Source: Peptoniphilus vaginalis
GTDB taxonomy: Bacteria; Bacillota; Clostridia; Tissierellales; Peptoniphilaceae
NCBI RefSeq assembly: GCF_900176605.1
Contig: NZ_FXLP01000004.1
Coordinates: 643,771-707,770 of the forward strand
Length of the DNA: 64,000 nucleotides
Direction of reading: 5' to 3'
The notes below the pieces were generated by a model. The model was not told where the DNA came from and searched no databases. It was given only the letters and a program-made list of their open reading frames with translations. Made by a program: the position numbers and the translations under genes. Below, one piece after another: positions 1-7,659 of the stretch (positions are counted from its first letter, which is position 1; each line of letters begins with the position of its first letter).

Positions 1-299
1 ATTTCTCTTGACAATTTTTCTATTTTTTCTCTAATATAATCAATATCTTTCTTATAAATAACACCAGTTGTATTAGTGGCTTTTTCAATCTGATTTATAT
101 TATTTGTTGCATTTGAAAGCAGCCATAGGATATCTCTAAATGGTTCTAAATCTACAATATAAATTTCTTTTTCCAATACACATTTTCTAAGAAAATAGGA
201 CATGGTTTTGCAATTTGCAAGTTTCATTTTCTTTTCAAAAATTTCTTTTTCTTCATCTGTTAGATATATTTTAAGTTGATTTTTAATATATAGATGTTT
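1..299 (-). pseudogene. MobC-family relaxosome protein fragment
   Basis: The minus strand is open from about 299 to the window edge and reads like the C-terminal part of a plasmid/ICE mobilisation protein of the MobC family. A ribbon-helix-helix-like start (YLTDEEKEIFEKKM) is followed by SYFLRKCVLEKEI and the family-typical LLSNATNNINQIEKATN. MobC proteins help a relaxase nick oriT. In this frame a stop codon at 300-302 precedes the conserved region, and the first ATG is only at 225-227, inside the first helix. The gene therefore looks 5'-truncated. Its 3' end is outside the window. It probably belongs to a different mobile element adjoining the guaA-linked satellite. Confidence 0.6.
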
Positions 300-309
300 T
301 TAAAATATA

Positions 310-345
310 AAAGACCGCAGCTTTTAACTACGGTCTAATTTTTTG
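310..345. terminator. Bidirectional hairpin terminator
   Basis: A 9-bp stem with one mismatch (AGACCGCAG at 312-320, CTACGGTCT at 328-336) is followed by a T-run on the plus strand and a T-rich tract on the minus strand. It sits directly beside the truncated mobC. Confidence 0.6.
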
Positions 346-583
346 TCCAAATGTAAACCACTTGGAACTAGTATTCAATTTATTCTTTTTAACAAATGTT
401 CCCATTTTAATCCCAGTTACAGTTTTTAACCTTCTGTAACCATTGATTTTAAAAGGTTTTTTGTTTTTTTGCTACTATTCCCATTCTACAAATATATACT
501 TTTTATATAATCTTAATGTGTATTTTAAGCTATTTTATTTTTTATTACATAACATTTTTTATCATAATATACCTTATTTAAAA
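346..583. other. AT-rich junction without a gene; candidate left att core at 476-488
   Basis: I see no credible gene. The stretch has an inverted repeat (GTTACAG 416-422, CTGTAAC 434-440). At 476-488 the sequence TATTCCCATTCTA matches 11 of 13 bases of the guaA 3' end at 8503-8515, which encodes the final EWE-stop. This would be the left copy of an attachment core if the element integrated at guaA. The match is short, so it is only a candidate. Confidence 0.35.
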
Positions 584-610
584 ATTATTGTTACGATTTT
601 GTTACGCTTA
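584..610. repeat. Left copy of 27-bp paired repeat (putative integrase arm/att site)
   Basis: It has two TTGTTACG units with an 11-bp period (588-595, 599-606). It matches 8431-8457 at 25 of 27 positions in the same orientation. It overlaps the integrase stop codon, so the last integrase codons lie inside the site. Confidence 0.6.
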
Positions 611-1673
611 ATTTTTCCATTATATTAAGTATCTTATCTTCACTAGGGATCATGTGAGAGTAGGTGTTTAATGTGGTTGATACTTTTTCATGTCCTAGTC
701 TTTTACTTAAAGCTACAATGTTTATACCCTCATTTAATAATAAACTTGCGTGAGAATGTCTTAAATCATGAATTCTAATTCTTTTAAAGTTGTTCCTGTT
801 GCAAATATTTATCATAGCATGTTCAAACTTGAACTTTGTGCAATTAAAAATCCTATCATCATCACCAGGCTTATAAAATAACTTCTTATAGGATTCTATT
901 TCTTTAATTACATCACTAATAACAGTAATTTTTCTAATACTCTTCTTTGTCTTAGGTTCAGTAATTACATCTTTACAATTAAGCCTTTGATATGATTTAT
1001 CTATGTTGATTATATTGTTCTTAAAGTCTACATCATTCCAGGTTAAGGCTAATAACTCACCTATACGGCAACCACTCCAATATAAGATGTTAAAGCCTAA
1101 ATGAAGTGTTTTATCTTCTATCAGGCTTATAAATTCATTAAATTCTTCTATGCTCCAGATTTCTTTTTCTGGTGCATTTTTTTCTCCTATTGTTCCCACT
1201 TTATGAACGGGGTTATTTTTTAGGTTATGAAATTTAACTGCATAATTAAAAATAGCCGTTAATTGGTTATTGATTGTTTTTAAATAAGTAGGTGCATATG
1301 GTTTATTAGTTTTAGGGTTTTTAGCTTGTAATAATGAATTTTGCCATCTTTGAATTTCAATAGATCCTATTTCACTTATTTTCATATCTTTAAAATAGGG
1401 AAGTATCTTATTTTCAATAATGTATTCTTTACTTGTCAATGTATGCTCTTTGATTCGTGGTTTCATATCTTCAAGATACATTTTATAAAGACTTTTAAAA
1501 TTCATTTCTGGATTAAACTTTATATTATTTAAAAAGTTTCTTTCGTATTCGTCGGCCTCTTTTTTCGTGCTAAAGCCCTCTTTTTTCTTTTGCTTAGTTT
1601 CACCATCTAAATTTACATATCTAAATGAACAATACCACCTGTTAGGGTCGTTCTTCATTCGTTTACTTGTCAT
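591..1673 (-). CDS. int: Tyrosine recombinase/integrase
   Basis: A 360-residue phage-type tyrosine integrase that would catalyse site-specific insertion and excision of the element. The N-terminal ~50 residues (RWYCSFRYVNLDGETKQ, then FSTKKEADEYE) look like an AP2-type arm-binding domain. A SAM-like core-binding domain follows at about 55-165, then the catalytic domain with R203 (GCRIGE), H302 and R305 (HDLRH), H328 (LGHE) and nucleophile Y338 (NTYSH). All key residues are present, so it is probably active. The start at 1673 has AGGAGA upstream. It faces the left end of the element, and its stop codon lies within the repeated arm site, which ties the gene to that boundary. Confidence 0.93.
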   Translation of the reverse strand: MTSKRMKNDPNRWYCSFRYVNLDGETKQKKKEGFSTKKEADEYERNFLNNIKFNPEMNFKSLYKMYLEDMKPRIKEHTLTSKEYIIENKILPYFKDMKISEIGSIEIQRWQNSLLQAKNPKTNKPYAPTYLKTINNQLTAIFNYAVKFHNLKNNPVHKVGTIGEKNAPEKEIWSIEEFNEFISLIEDKTLHLGFNILYWSGCRIGELLALTWNDVDFKNNIINIDKSYQRLNCKDVITEPKTKKSIRKITVISDVIKEIESYKKLFYKPGDDDRIFNCTKFKFEHAMINICNRNNFKRIRIHDLRHSHASLLLNEGINIVALSKRLGHEKVSTTLNTYSHMIPSEDKILNIMEKLSVTKS

Positions 1674-1756
1674 AATATTTTCTCCTTTATTAAATTGTAA
1701 CCAGGCTTAAAATTTGGGGTCAATTTCAAGCTTTTATTTTTCATTAGTAAATTGCA

Positions 1757-2422
1757 TTAGTTATCTGTAAAACTGTTTAAATCGTTTAATAAATCATTAA
1801 TAACTCCATTTTCAGGATTGTTATTTGAATTCTCAATAGTTCTATAAAGTCTAATTATTAGATCCTTAGTATTATTTTCAAATAGGTCAATAATATACTT
1901 TTTATTACTTGCGTATAAGTGCGTAGAATAATCATAAATTTCAGTATCTTCACCTGAATTATAATCTACACCAAGATCCAAAAACTTTCCTTGAGTTACA
2001 AGATAGTAGAATCCTTTATCATAATTATAAATATAACAGTCAATAAGGTTATATTTTTTTTCCACATCTAAAATTGGCTTTACATCATAATCTAAAGAAT
2101 TATATAGGTCTAGGTTTGTGAAATACTCATTTGGTTCATTTATGAATTCCCAATTAATAGTTTTATTTTCAGTTAATTCTATTAGTTTCTTGATTAGTTT
2201 TTCTTGAGGACTCTCTTCTTCATTCCAACCCATCAAATAATTAGAATCTACGTCTAAAGCTTTGGATAATCTTTCTATATTTTTCGTTGATATATTTTGA
2301 ATCTTATTGTTTTCATATTTTGAAATAACCGAATGAGAAAGTCCGCTTAATTCTGCTAACTCTTGAAGAGTAAGACCTTTTTTTATTCTAATTTCTTTTA
2401 TTCTTTCACCTGTATCTTTCAA
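1757..2422 (-). CDS. CI-like XRE-family repressor
   Basis: 221 residues. Residues 5-65 are an XRE helix-turn-helix (ERIKEIRIKKGLTLQELAEL, then SHSVISKYENN) ending in the usual YLMGW linker. The remaining ~150 residues are acidic and show no S24 protease motifs, so RecA-driven self-cleavage is not expected. Induction would need another signal, such as an antirepressor. The start is TTG at 2422 behind GGTGGAGGTG. It is divergent from the Cro-like genes across a 146-bp control region with palindromic operators, the classic lysogeny switch layout. It probably keeps the satellite silent. Confidence 0.85.
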   Translation of the reverse strand: MKDTGERIKEIRIKKGLTLQELAELSGLSHSVISKYENNKIQNISTKNIERLSKALDVDSNYLMGWNEEESPQEKLIKKLIELTENKTINWEFINEPNEYFTNLDLYNSLDYDVKPILDVEKKYNLIDCYIYNYDKGFYYLVTQGKFLDLGVDYNSGEDTEIYDYSTHLYASNKKYIIDLFENNTKDLIIRLYRTIENSNNNPENGVINDLLNDLNSFTDN

Positions 2423-2568
2423 GCTATATCACCTCCACCTAAAAAGATTATATTCTAAGAAAAATTATAATTCAAGAAAAATGTTAAAAAAAGTATTGAC
2501 AAGTGTTTTTCTTATAATATAATTATATTAAAAGAACATTGTTCTTAAAATAAAAAAGAGGTGAGATA
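2423..2568. promoter_or_regulatory. Divergent switch region: consensus promoter with operator palindromes
   Basis: For the rightward genes: TTGACA at 2496-2501, 16-bp spacer, TATAAT at 2518-2523. A perfect 15-bp palindrome AAGAACATTGTTCTT lies at 2532-2546, near the transcription start. Related half-sites AAGAAAAA occur at about 2458-2465 and 2474-2481, and an inverted TTTTTCTT overlaps the promoter spacer. Operators around a divergent promoter fit CI/Cro control. Assigning them to these regulators is inference. Confidence 0.75.
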
Positions 2569-2766
2569 GTGAAACTAAATACTATGGAAGTTAAGGCGTT
2601 ATTGGTTGAAAATAACTTGAATCAAACTGAGTTAGCTGAAAAATCGGGTCTTTCGAGAATAACAATAACTAGTTTAATGACAGGTAAAAATGGAAGTGCT
2701 AAATCATTAAATAAGATTGCTAAAGCTTTGAATGTTCCTGTTAGGCAAATAATAAATATTAATTAA
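2569..2766 (+). CDS. Small Cro-like XRE protein 1
   Basis: 65 residues, almost entirely one helix-turn-helix domain (ALLVENNLNQTELAEKSGLS, RITITSLMTGK), ending in ALNVPVRQIININ. It starts at GTG behind AGAGGTGA and is the first gene of the rightward transcript, directly downstream of the operator palindrome. By position it would be the Cro-like early regulator opposing the CI-like repressor. It is a tandem paralogue of the next gene. Their last ~14 codons are nearly identical even in DNA, which suggests recent duplication or gene conversion. Confidence 0.8.
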   Translation: MKLNTMEVKALLVENNLNQTELAEKSGLSRITITSLMTGKNGSAKSLNKIAKALNVPVRQIININ

Positions 2767-2783
2767 TAGTGGGAGGGGTAAAA

Positions 2784-2981
2784 GTGAAGATTAAAGAATT
2801 TGAAGTTAATTTAATATTAGCTGAAAAAAATTTAAGACAGAGTGATCTTGCTGAATTATCAGGAATTTCAAGAGTAACTATTAATAGCGTCTTAAACGGT
2901 AAGACCGCAAATTTTAGAACAATTCATGCTATTGCTAAAGCTTTAAATGTTCCTGTTAGGCAAATAATAAGTGAGGTGTAA
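2784..2981 (+). CDS. Small Cro-like XRE protein 2
   Basis: About 65 residues, an XRE-type helix-turn-helix (LILAEKNLRQSDLAELSGIS, RVTINSVLNGK) ending in ALNVPVRQIISEV. The frame is open from a GTG at 2769, but GGGAGGGG at 2771-2778 would be the ribosome binding site, so the GTG at 2784 is the likelier start. It lies 17 bp after its paralogue. The two copies share the recognition-helix layout but differ in the N-terminal half, so they may bind different operators or form heterodimers. No other domain is present. Confidence 0.78.
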   Translation: MKIKEFEVNLILAEKNLRQSDLAELSGISRVTINSVLNGKTANFRTIHAIAKALNVPVRQIISEV

Positions 2982-2983
2982 TT

Positions 2984-3181
2984 ATGGCTACATTGGTTAA
3001 GGTTGATGTCGTTTCAGATGTTTTATGTATAAGCAAGAATAAGGCCTATCAGGTTATGAGAATGATAAATAAAGAACTTGAAAGAAAAGGCTTTATAACT
3101 ATCCAGGGGAGAGTTCCATTGGATTATCTCAAAATGAGATTTAATTTAAGTGATGAAGATTTTAGTCAAAGAAGTTGTTAA
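2984..3181 (+). CDS. Small DNA-binding protein, probable excisionase-like
   Basis: 65 residues with a winged-helix/helix-turn-helix pattern: VDVVSDVLCISKNKAYQVMR, then INKELERKGFITIQGRVPLD, the phrasing of small Xis/MerR-type proteins in Firmicute islands. It starts two bases after the second Cro-like gene, so it is translated from the same early transcript. Position (early, after Cro, before replication genes) and size suggest an excisionase or accessory regulator. There is no catalytic motif. Excisionase is inference; a generic regulator is the alternative. Confidence 0.6.
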   Translation: MATLVKVDVVSDVLCISKNKAYQVMRMINKELERKGFITIQGRVPLDYLKMRFNLSDEDFSQRSC

Positions 3182-3358
3182 AGATGTTAGTTAGTGAGTT
3201 AGTTATAAATAAAGAAAGACCTACCAGGTTCAAGCAAAGTTCCCCAACTTCTCACCTAGTAGGTTATGACAAGTAACACCATGAAATGGTATTGCTCAGT
3301 TTAATTTTAGCATAATTGATTTATTTAAACAAGATAGAGGGGAATATTAGGTGATAAT
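3182..3358. other. Structured intergenic segment between regulatory and replication genes
   Basis: No gene is visible. It contains a TTAG/GTTA-rich stretch at 3184-3206, a long-range inverted repeat (ACCTACCAGGT 3218-3228, ACCTAGTAGGT 3253-3263, one mismatch) enclosing a small AAGTT/AACTT hairpin, and a short ACCAT/ATGGT hairpin near 3278. It may be an attenuator or a small RNA. No T-run follows the large stem, so a simple terminator is unlikely. Confidence 0.45.
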
Positions 3359-4111
3359 ATGGCAAAAAATAAAGGGTGGGTGAGTATTCATAGAAATATT
3401 TATGATAATTGGTTATGGAAAAGTAATGAACCTTTTGACATTAGATCGGCATGGATTGATTTGTTGCTAATGGTTAATCATGAAGATAATAAAATTTATC
3501 ATGATAATCAGCTGATAATGGTTAATAGGGGACAAAAAATAACCAGTTTGTTAGATCTATCTAAAAGATGGAAATGGTCGAGAACAAAAGTAAGAAATTT
3601 TTTAAAACAATTAGAAGATGACGAAATGATTTTGCTTGAAATAGTACCACGAAAAAAGACAGTTATAACCATTGTAAATTACAACAAATATCAAGATGAC
3701 AATACCACTAAAAAGACAACAGAAGAACAACAGAAAGACAACAGAAGAACAACAGAAAGACAACAGAAAGACATAAACAATAATGATGTAATAATGATTA
3801 ATAATGATGATAAGATAAATTACATTTCAGAAATTAATAACTTAATCAAGAATAAAATATCATCATCAACTTTAGATGATTTTATAAATCGATTTGGAGT
3901 TAATAAATTAGATTCATTGATTAATGAAATTAGAGCAAGTAATTATTTGAAAAGCTCCATTAATTTCAATTATCTTAATGATGATTTTGTTAAAAAGGCT
4001 ATTGGTGGTAAATATAGGACATTCAATGTTAGTAGTATAACGAATTATAACGATTATGATGAGGAGAATATTTATGCAGGAATTGAACCAATTAGGGGAT
4101 ATAAAAAATAA
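3359..4111 (+). CDS. DnaD-like replication initiator
   Basis: 250 residues resembling phage replisome organisers. The N-terminal half (GWVSIHRNIYDNWLWKS, ... MVNRGQKITSLLDLSKRWKW, TVITIVNYNKYQ) is a winged-helix DnaD-type N domain. A low-complexity linker rich in T, Q, K and N follows at about 120-145, then a helical C domain. Such proteins open a phage or satellite origin and recruit the helicase loader, here encoded immediately downstream with overlap. The linker DNA consists of 11-bp repeats that are probably the origin itself (separate entry). It starts at ATG 3359 with TTAGGTGAT upstream. Base composition matches the rest of the element. Confidence 0.8.
   Translation: MAKNKGWVSIHRNIYDNWLWKSNEPFDIRSAWIDLLLMVNHEDNKIYHDNQLIMVNRGQKITSLLDLSKRWKWSRTKVRNFLKQLEDDEMILLEIVPRKKTVITIVNYNKYQDDNTTKKTTEEQQKDNRRTTERQQKDINNNDVIMINNDDKINYISEINNLIKNKISSSTLDDFINRFGVNKLDSLINEIRASNYLKSSINFNYLNDDFVKKAIGGKYRTFNVSSITNYNDYDEENIYAGIEPIRGYKK
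3714..3768 (+). repeat. Five 11-bp iteron-like repeats inside the initiator gene
   Basis: AGACAACAGAA (3714, 3736, 3758) alternates with GAACAACAGAA (3725, 3747), five units in exact 11-bp register, then a decayed unit at 3769. An 11-bp period is about one helical turn and is not a multiple of three, so codon repetition does not explain it. Initiator-binding repeats within the initiator gene are typical of phage origins. Confidence 0.65.
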
Positions 4112-4898
4112 TAAATCTGCTTATGAAAAAAAGCCTAAAGTCTATTATGACGATTGGTTTGTTAATGGCAAAAGAACTCTAATGACTTTGACAAATGAGG
4201 GCAACAGAAAATGGAATGAGGATCATAAAAAAGAAGAAGATGAGAAATTTTTAAAATATATTGAAAAGTTAAAGCTTGATAGCTTGATGGATAATAAGTT
4301 TAAAAAGTGTACTTTTAATAATTTTTACAAAACTAAAGATAATGAGTTTTACTTTAATTTCGGTCAATTCTATTCCAGGAACTTTGAAAAGAACAAGACT
4401 GAAAATAACGGCTTGCTAATATATGGGAAGCCTGGTACTGGTAAATCTTTTTTAAGCTTTTGTATAGCTAATTACTTACTTGATAATGGTATCAAAGTTA
4501 TAGCTTGCTCAATATCAACTATCTTAGAAAAAATTAGAGAATATTCATCTTTCGGAGATAATAAGATGACTGTATTTAATAATGAATTAAAGAAAGCTGA
4601 TTTATTGATTATTGATGATTTAGGCTCAGAAAATAGCAGTGAATGGGTAAATTCAAAAATTTATGAAGTTATTGATCTAAGATACAGATCAGAAAAGCCT
4701 TTGATTGTAACTACTAATCTTGAACCTGATAATTTGAAGAAAAAATTAACCAATAAAGATGGCATTACAAGAACTTATGACAGGATCTTTGAAATATGTA
4801 GACCAATCGATATGAACATACAACCTTTAAGAATTATAAAGGGTAGGGAAAAACAAAATTCATTTTTAGAAGATTTAAACAAGCTATATAATATTTAA
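4074..4898 (+). CDS. DnaC/IstB-type helicase loader ATPase
   Basis: About 274 residues. An AAA+ core has Walker A GKPGTGKS near residue 119 and Walker B LLIIDDLG near 177, plus a sensor-like region (LIVTTNLEPDNL) and an arginine-rich RTYDRIFEICRPI box, as in DnaC/DnaI loaders. It would load the host replicative helicase onto the satellite origin opened by the upstream DnaD-like protein, whose 3' end it overlaps. The frame is open from 4056, but GAGGAG at 4061-4066 places the start at ATG 4074. All ATPase motifs are intact. Confidence 0.88.
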   Translation: MQELNQLGDIKNNKSAYEKKPKVYYDDWFVNGKRTLMTLTNEGNRKWNEDHKKEEDEKFLKYIEKLKLDSLMDNKFKKCTFNNFYKTKDNEFYFNFGQFYSRNFEKNKTENNGLLIYGKPGTGKSFLSFCIANYLLDNGIKVIACSISTILEKIREYSSFGDNKMTVFNNELKKADLLIIDDLGSENSSEWVNSKIYEVIDLRYRSEKPLIVTTNLEPDNLKKKLTNKDGITRTYDRIFEICRPIDMNIQPLRIIKGREKQNSFLEDLNKLYNI

Positions 4899-4928
4899 TT
4901 GTGTTTGAAAGGATAAATAGGTGTAATT

Positions 4929-5315
4929 ATGAAAAAAATACAAATGGATAAGATACCTCTTATTAAGGCTTATAAAGATATTGAGAAAGAAGATGTTAAT
5001 ATTAGTGATCTAATAGACGCTGATTTAATTGTTCAAGTTAAAGGTTTTAATGATTTTTATGATTTAGCATTTGTTAAAAAGGTTGCTAAGCTTGAAGATG
5101 ATGATATTGTAGCAGTAATTGAACATAAGGATTTCACTAATTTAGTTGGCCAAGTTGTTAAGAATACTAATATTGTTTTAAGAAGAGTTATAAAAATAGG
5201 GGATAATATTCAGCTTAGAGATATACACAATTTATTTAATCATATAGATCTGAAAGAGGATAATAACATAGAGATTTTAGGTAAGGTTACCTATAAATTA
5301 TGTTATGTTTCTTGA
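4929..5315 (+). CDS. Orphan S24/LexA-fold-like protein without catalytic residues
   Basis: 128 residues. From residue 30 the pattern follows the LexA/CI C-terminal fold: ADLIVQVKG, a charged turn, DDDIVAVIEHKD, GQVVKNTNIVLRRVIKIGDN, and a closing NIEILGKVTYKL. There is no helix-turn-helix. The serine expected after VKG (GDSM in S24 peptidases) is replaced by GFND, and the lysine of the KRV strand reads RRV, so autocleavage looks impossible. The element's repressor lacks this domain, so this could be a separate antirepressor or co-repressor, but that is speculative. It is the last gene of the early block. The fold assignment rests on pattern only. Confidence 0.5.
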   Translation: MKKIQMDKIPLIKAYKDIEKEDVNISDLIDADLIVQVKGFNDFYDLAFVKKVAKLEDDDIVAVIEHKDFTNLVGQVVKNTNIVLRRVIKIGDNIQLRDIHNLFNHIDLKEDNNIEILGKVTYKLCYVS

Positions 5316-5855
5316 TACGAATAAGTAAGGGACTCAGGAAGAGATTACCAATAAAATAACCGCTATAAAAAAAGAACACCTACAGTCAGCCAAACTACAA
5401 AAGTTTTAGGGGCCTACCTGGTGTTCTTTTCCTATGGATATCTTTAGTATCCATGCAGTGAATACCTATATTATACCAATGGTTTTATGAAATTTCAATA
5501 AATATAAAATAAGTAGATGGCGGTACCCAGCTAAAAGCCTTGTGGGGGCACCGTATCTACTTATAAATATATTATACTAAATAGATTTATTATTTTCAAC
5601 AAATAGAAAATAAAATCGGTAATAATCGGTAGTTTAAAAATATTTTTATAAAATGTTATGTTTTGTTAAGGTTTAGCATGGTAATAGTATTTATATTTTA
5701 TTTAGTATTTATTTAAGCGTTTTATTTTATAAGGTTATATTTAGTAACTTTAATTGCATATAGTTTACTAATAGAAAAAGCAATCTAGTTATAGTATAAT
5801 ATAGTTATACATATGTAACTTATGGAAAACACTTTTTATAAAGGAGAATATAAAC
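5316..5855 (+). other. 540-bp noncoding region with three long hairpins (candidate RNA, origin or packaging region)
   Basis: Hairpin 1: AAAAGAACACC 5370-5380 with GGTGTTCTTTT 5420-5430, a 39-nt loop; its T-rich 3' arm could terminate the early operon. Hairpin 2: ATGGATA/TATCCAT at 5434-5454. Hairpin 3: ATAAGTAGAT 5509-5518 with ATCTACTTAT 5555-5564, plus an inner GGT(A)CCC/GGGG(C)ACC stem. A tandem ATCGGTA pair lies near 5615-5631 and a TATAAT box near 5795. The downstream scaffold/capsid genes must start here, and no good -35 box is visible, as for an activated late promoter. Confidence 0.5.
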
Positions 5856-6287
5856 ATGGATGATTTAAAAAATCAAGAAGTGGAACAACAAGAACACTCA
5901 ACAAATGAGGGAAAAACATTTACTCAAGATGATGTTAATAGAATAGTTGAAAAGCGTTTAAAGAGAGAAAAAGAGAAAAACTCTGATGATTCTATTGATA
6001 TTTTTGAGGAAAAAGAGAGAAATTTAGATAAGAGAGAGCTTAACCTAGATTGTAGAGAAAAGCTTGCAGAAAATGGACTTAGTCCTGATTTCATAAAGTT
6101 TTTTAGAGGGAAATCAAAGGAAGATTTAGATGATTTTGTAAATGAGGTTAGGAATCTAACTGAAAACTTAAATAATGAGTTTGAATCTAAATCAGGTGGG
6201 AGATTTAATTCTCATGTACCACCTAATAATACTTCTAGTGATTTTGATCCTGTTAGGGAGGCTTTCAAATATCCTGGATTAAAATAA
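5856..6287 (+). CDS. Phage scaffolding protein (DUF4355 type)
   Basis: 143 residues, strongly charged and helical, with the family's FTQDDVNRIVEKRLKREK opening after a Q/E-rich leader, a coiled-coil middle (EEKERNLDKRELNLDCREKL) and a short basic tail ending in PVREAFKYPGLK. DUF4355 proteins sit directly before major capsid genes in Firmicute phages and template procapsid assembly. Here the capsid gene starts 17 bp later. It begins at ATG 5856 after AAAGGAGAA. Its presence in an element without terminase or portal is unusual. Confidence 0.8.
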   Translation: MDDLKNQEVEQQEHSTNEGKTFTQDDVNRIVEKRLKREKEKNSDDSIDIFEEKERNLDKRELNLDCREKLAENGLSPDFIKFFRGKSKEDLDDFVNEVRNLTENLNNEFESKSGGRFNSHVPPNNTSSDFDPVREAFKYPGLK

Positions 6288-6304
6288 ATAGGAGATGAAA
6301 AATA

Positions 6305-7147
6305 ATGAGTATAGATTTAGCTACTAAGTATATACCTTATGTAGATGAACAATTCACAAATGAAAGTAAATTATCCTTGATAACCAACCAAGATTTTGAT
6401 TTTACTGGTGCTAAAACTGTTAAGGTTTATAAAGTCAACACAAGCCCAATGAATGATTATGATAGGGTTGGAAAAGGAACATTTCAAAATTCTAGATATG
6501 GTAATATTTCAAATTTAACTGGATCTACTGAAGAGTTTACTTTATCAAAGGACAGATCTTTTACTTTTGCTATTGATAAATTAGATCGAGATGAAACTGT
6601 TCAAGCTTTAACAGGTGCTACTGCTTTGGCTAGACAAATAAGAGAGGTCGTTATTCCTGAAATTGATAAATATGTAATTGGAAAGATTATTGAAAAAGCT
6701 GGAATAACAACGGCTGAACCTGTTACTTTGACTAAAGAAAACATATATGAAACCATATTGAAAGCAAATACAGAATTAGACAACTGGGCAATACCTGAAG
6801 TCGGAAGATGTTTATTAGTAACACCTGATGTATATTTGCTATTAAAACAAAATAAAGATTTTTTGATGTCAACTGATATAGCACAAGATTTAAAGATTAA
6901 AGGTGTTATAGCTACGGTTGACGGGCTAACTGTTATTAAAGTACCTAAAAATATTGTACCTAAAGAATTTGGGTTCTTATTAGTCCACCCATCAGCGACA
7001 GTTGCACCAATTAAATTACAAGAATATAGAGTTCATCAAGATCCACCTGGAATTAGTGGTGAATTAGTTGAGGGTAGAATAGCCTATGATGGCTTTGTAC
7101 TAGAAAATAAGAGTTTTGGTATATATTACAATAAAATAGGGGCTTGA
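6305..7147 (+). CDS. Phage major capsid protein
   Basis: 280 residues of the HK97-fold capsid family that follows DUF4355 scaffolds in clostridial prophages. Recognisable blocks are VDEQFTNESKLSLITNQDFD, FTLSKDRSFTFAIDKLDRDE, ALARQIREVVIPEIDKYV, GRCLLVTPDVYLLLKQ, and the C-terminal DPPGISGELVEGRIAYDGFV. The length is normal, with no truncation. Together with the scaffold it should suffice to build an empty shell. Portal, terminase and protease genes are missing nearby, so genome packaging would depend on a helper phage. A terminator follows at 7246-7290. Confidence 0.88.
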   Translation: MSIDLATKYIPYVDEQFTNESKLSLITNQDFDFTGAKTVKVYKVNTSPMNDYDRVGKGTFQNSRYGNISNLTGSTEEFTLSKDRSFTFAIDKLDRDETVQALTGATALARQIREVVIPEIDKYVIGKIIEKAGITTAEPVTLTKENIYETILKANTELDNWAIPEVGRCLLVTPDVYLLLKQNKDFLMSTDIAQDLKIKGVIATVDGLTVIKVPKNIVPKEFGFLLVHPSATVAPIKLQEYRVHQDPPGISGELVEGRIAYDGFVLENKSFGIYYNKIGA

Positions 7148-7245
7148 TAGCCTATACCTACTTCTTATTCATAACATAATTGATTCATTAATACATTTGT
7201 AATGGTGCTAATGTACCGGATTGGAAAAATGTCCAATCATCTACT

Positions 7246-7290
7246 AACCGAGGTGTTATTTTAAGGATAAATACACTTCGGTTTTTTTAT
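7246..7290 (+). terminator. Terminator after the capsid gene
   Basis: AACCGAGGTGT (7246-7256) pairs with ACACTTCGGTT (7273-7283, one wobble), followed by a T-run. A second small hairpin, GATTGGA/TCCAATC, lies just upstream at 7219-7238. Confidence 0.85.
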
Positions 7291-7344
7291 TTGTTTTAAC
7301 AAGTATAGAAGTTATTATTTTTTAAGTACATAAAGGAGAATAAA

Positions 7345-7659
7345 ATGAGTATTGATAAACTAGAACAATATAGATTCCTAAAGTTAGAAAAACAAGATTT
7401 AGCTGAAAATATAGATTATTATGAGAGTTTACTCGATAGACTATATAAAAGGCTTAAAAGATGTAATAACGATATTGAAGAAATTGAGAATTTTATAGTT
7501 TCTGAAGATGATGAGATCATAAAACAAATAATAAAAATGAGATTTCTGGATAATAGAAAATGGATTGATGTTTCAATGGCATTAGGAAGCTCTAATGAAA
7601 GTTATGCAAGAAATTTATTCAATAGATACTTGAAAAAGAGTAATGAAAGACAACAATGA
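7345..7659 (+). CDS. Small phage-type late regulator (sigma region 4-like, ArpU/DUF1492-like)
   Basis: 104 residues. The N-terminal ~50 are a coiled coil (EKQDLAENIDYYESLLDRLY, KRLKRCNNDIEEIE). The C-terminal part (EIIKQIIKMRFLDNRKWIDV, SMALGSSNESYARNLFNRYL) resembles the region-4-like helix-turn-helix of ArpU/RinA-type phage late activators. It starts at ATG 7345 after AAAGGAG and overlaps the next gene by 17 bp, implying translational coupling. It could activate the weak-looking capsid promoter. That role is inference from family and position. Confidence 0.6.
   Translation: MSIDKLEQYRFLKLEKQDLAENIDYYESLLDRLYKRLKRCNNDIEEIENFIVSEDDEIIKQIIKMRFLDNRKWIDVSMALGSSNESYARNLFNRYLKKSNERQQ

Noticed and set aside
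443..628. Open frame of 61 codons on the plus strand
   Set aside because: Phe/Tyr/Leu-rich translation of AT-rich junction DNA, no ribosome binding site, and it overlaps the integrase end on the other strand.
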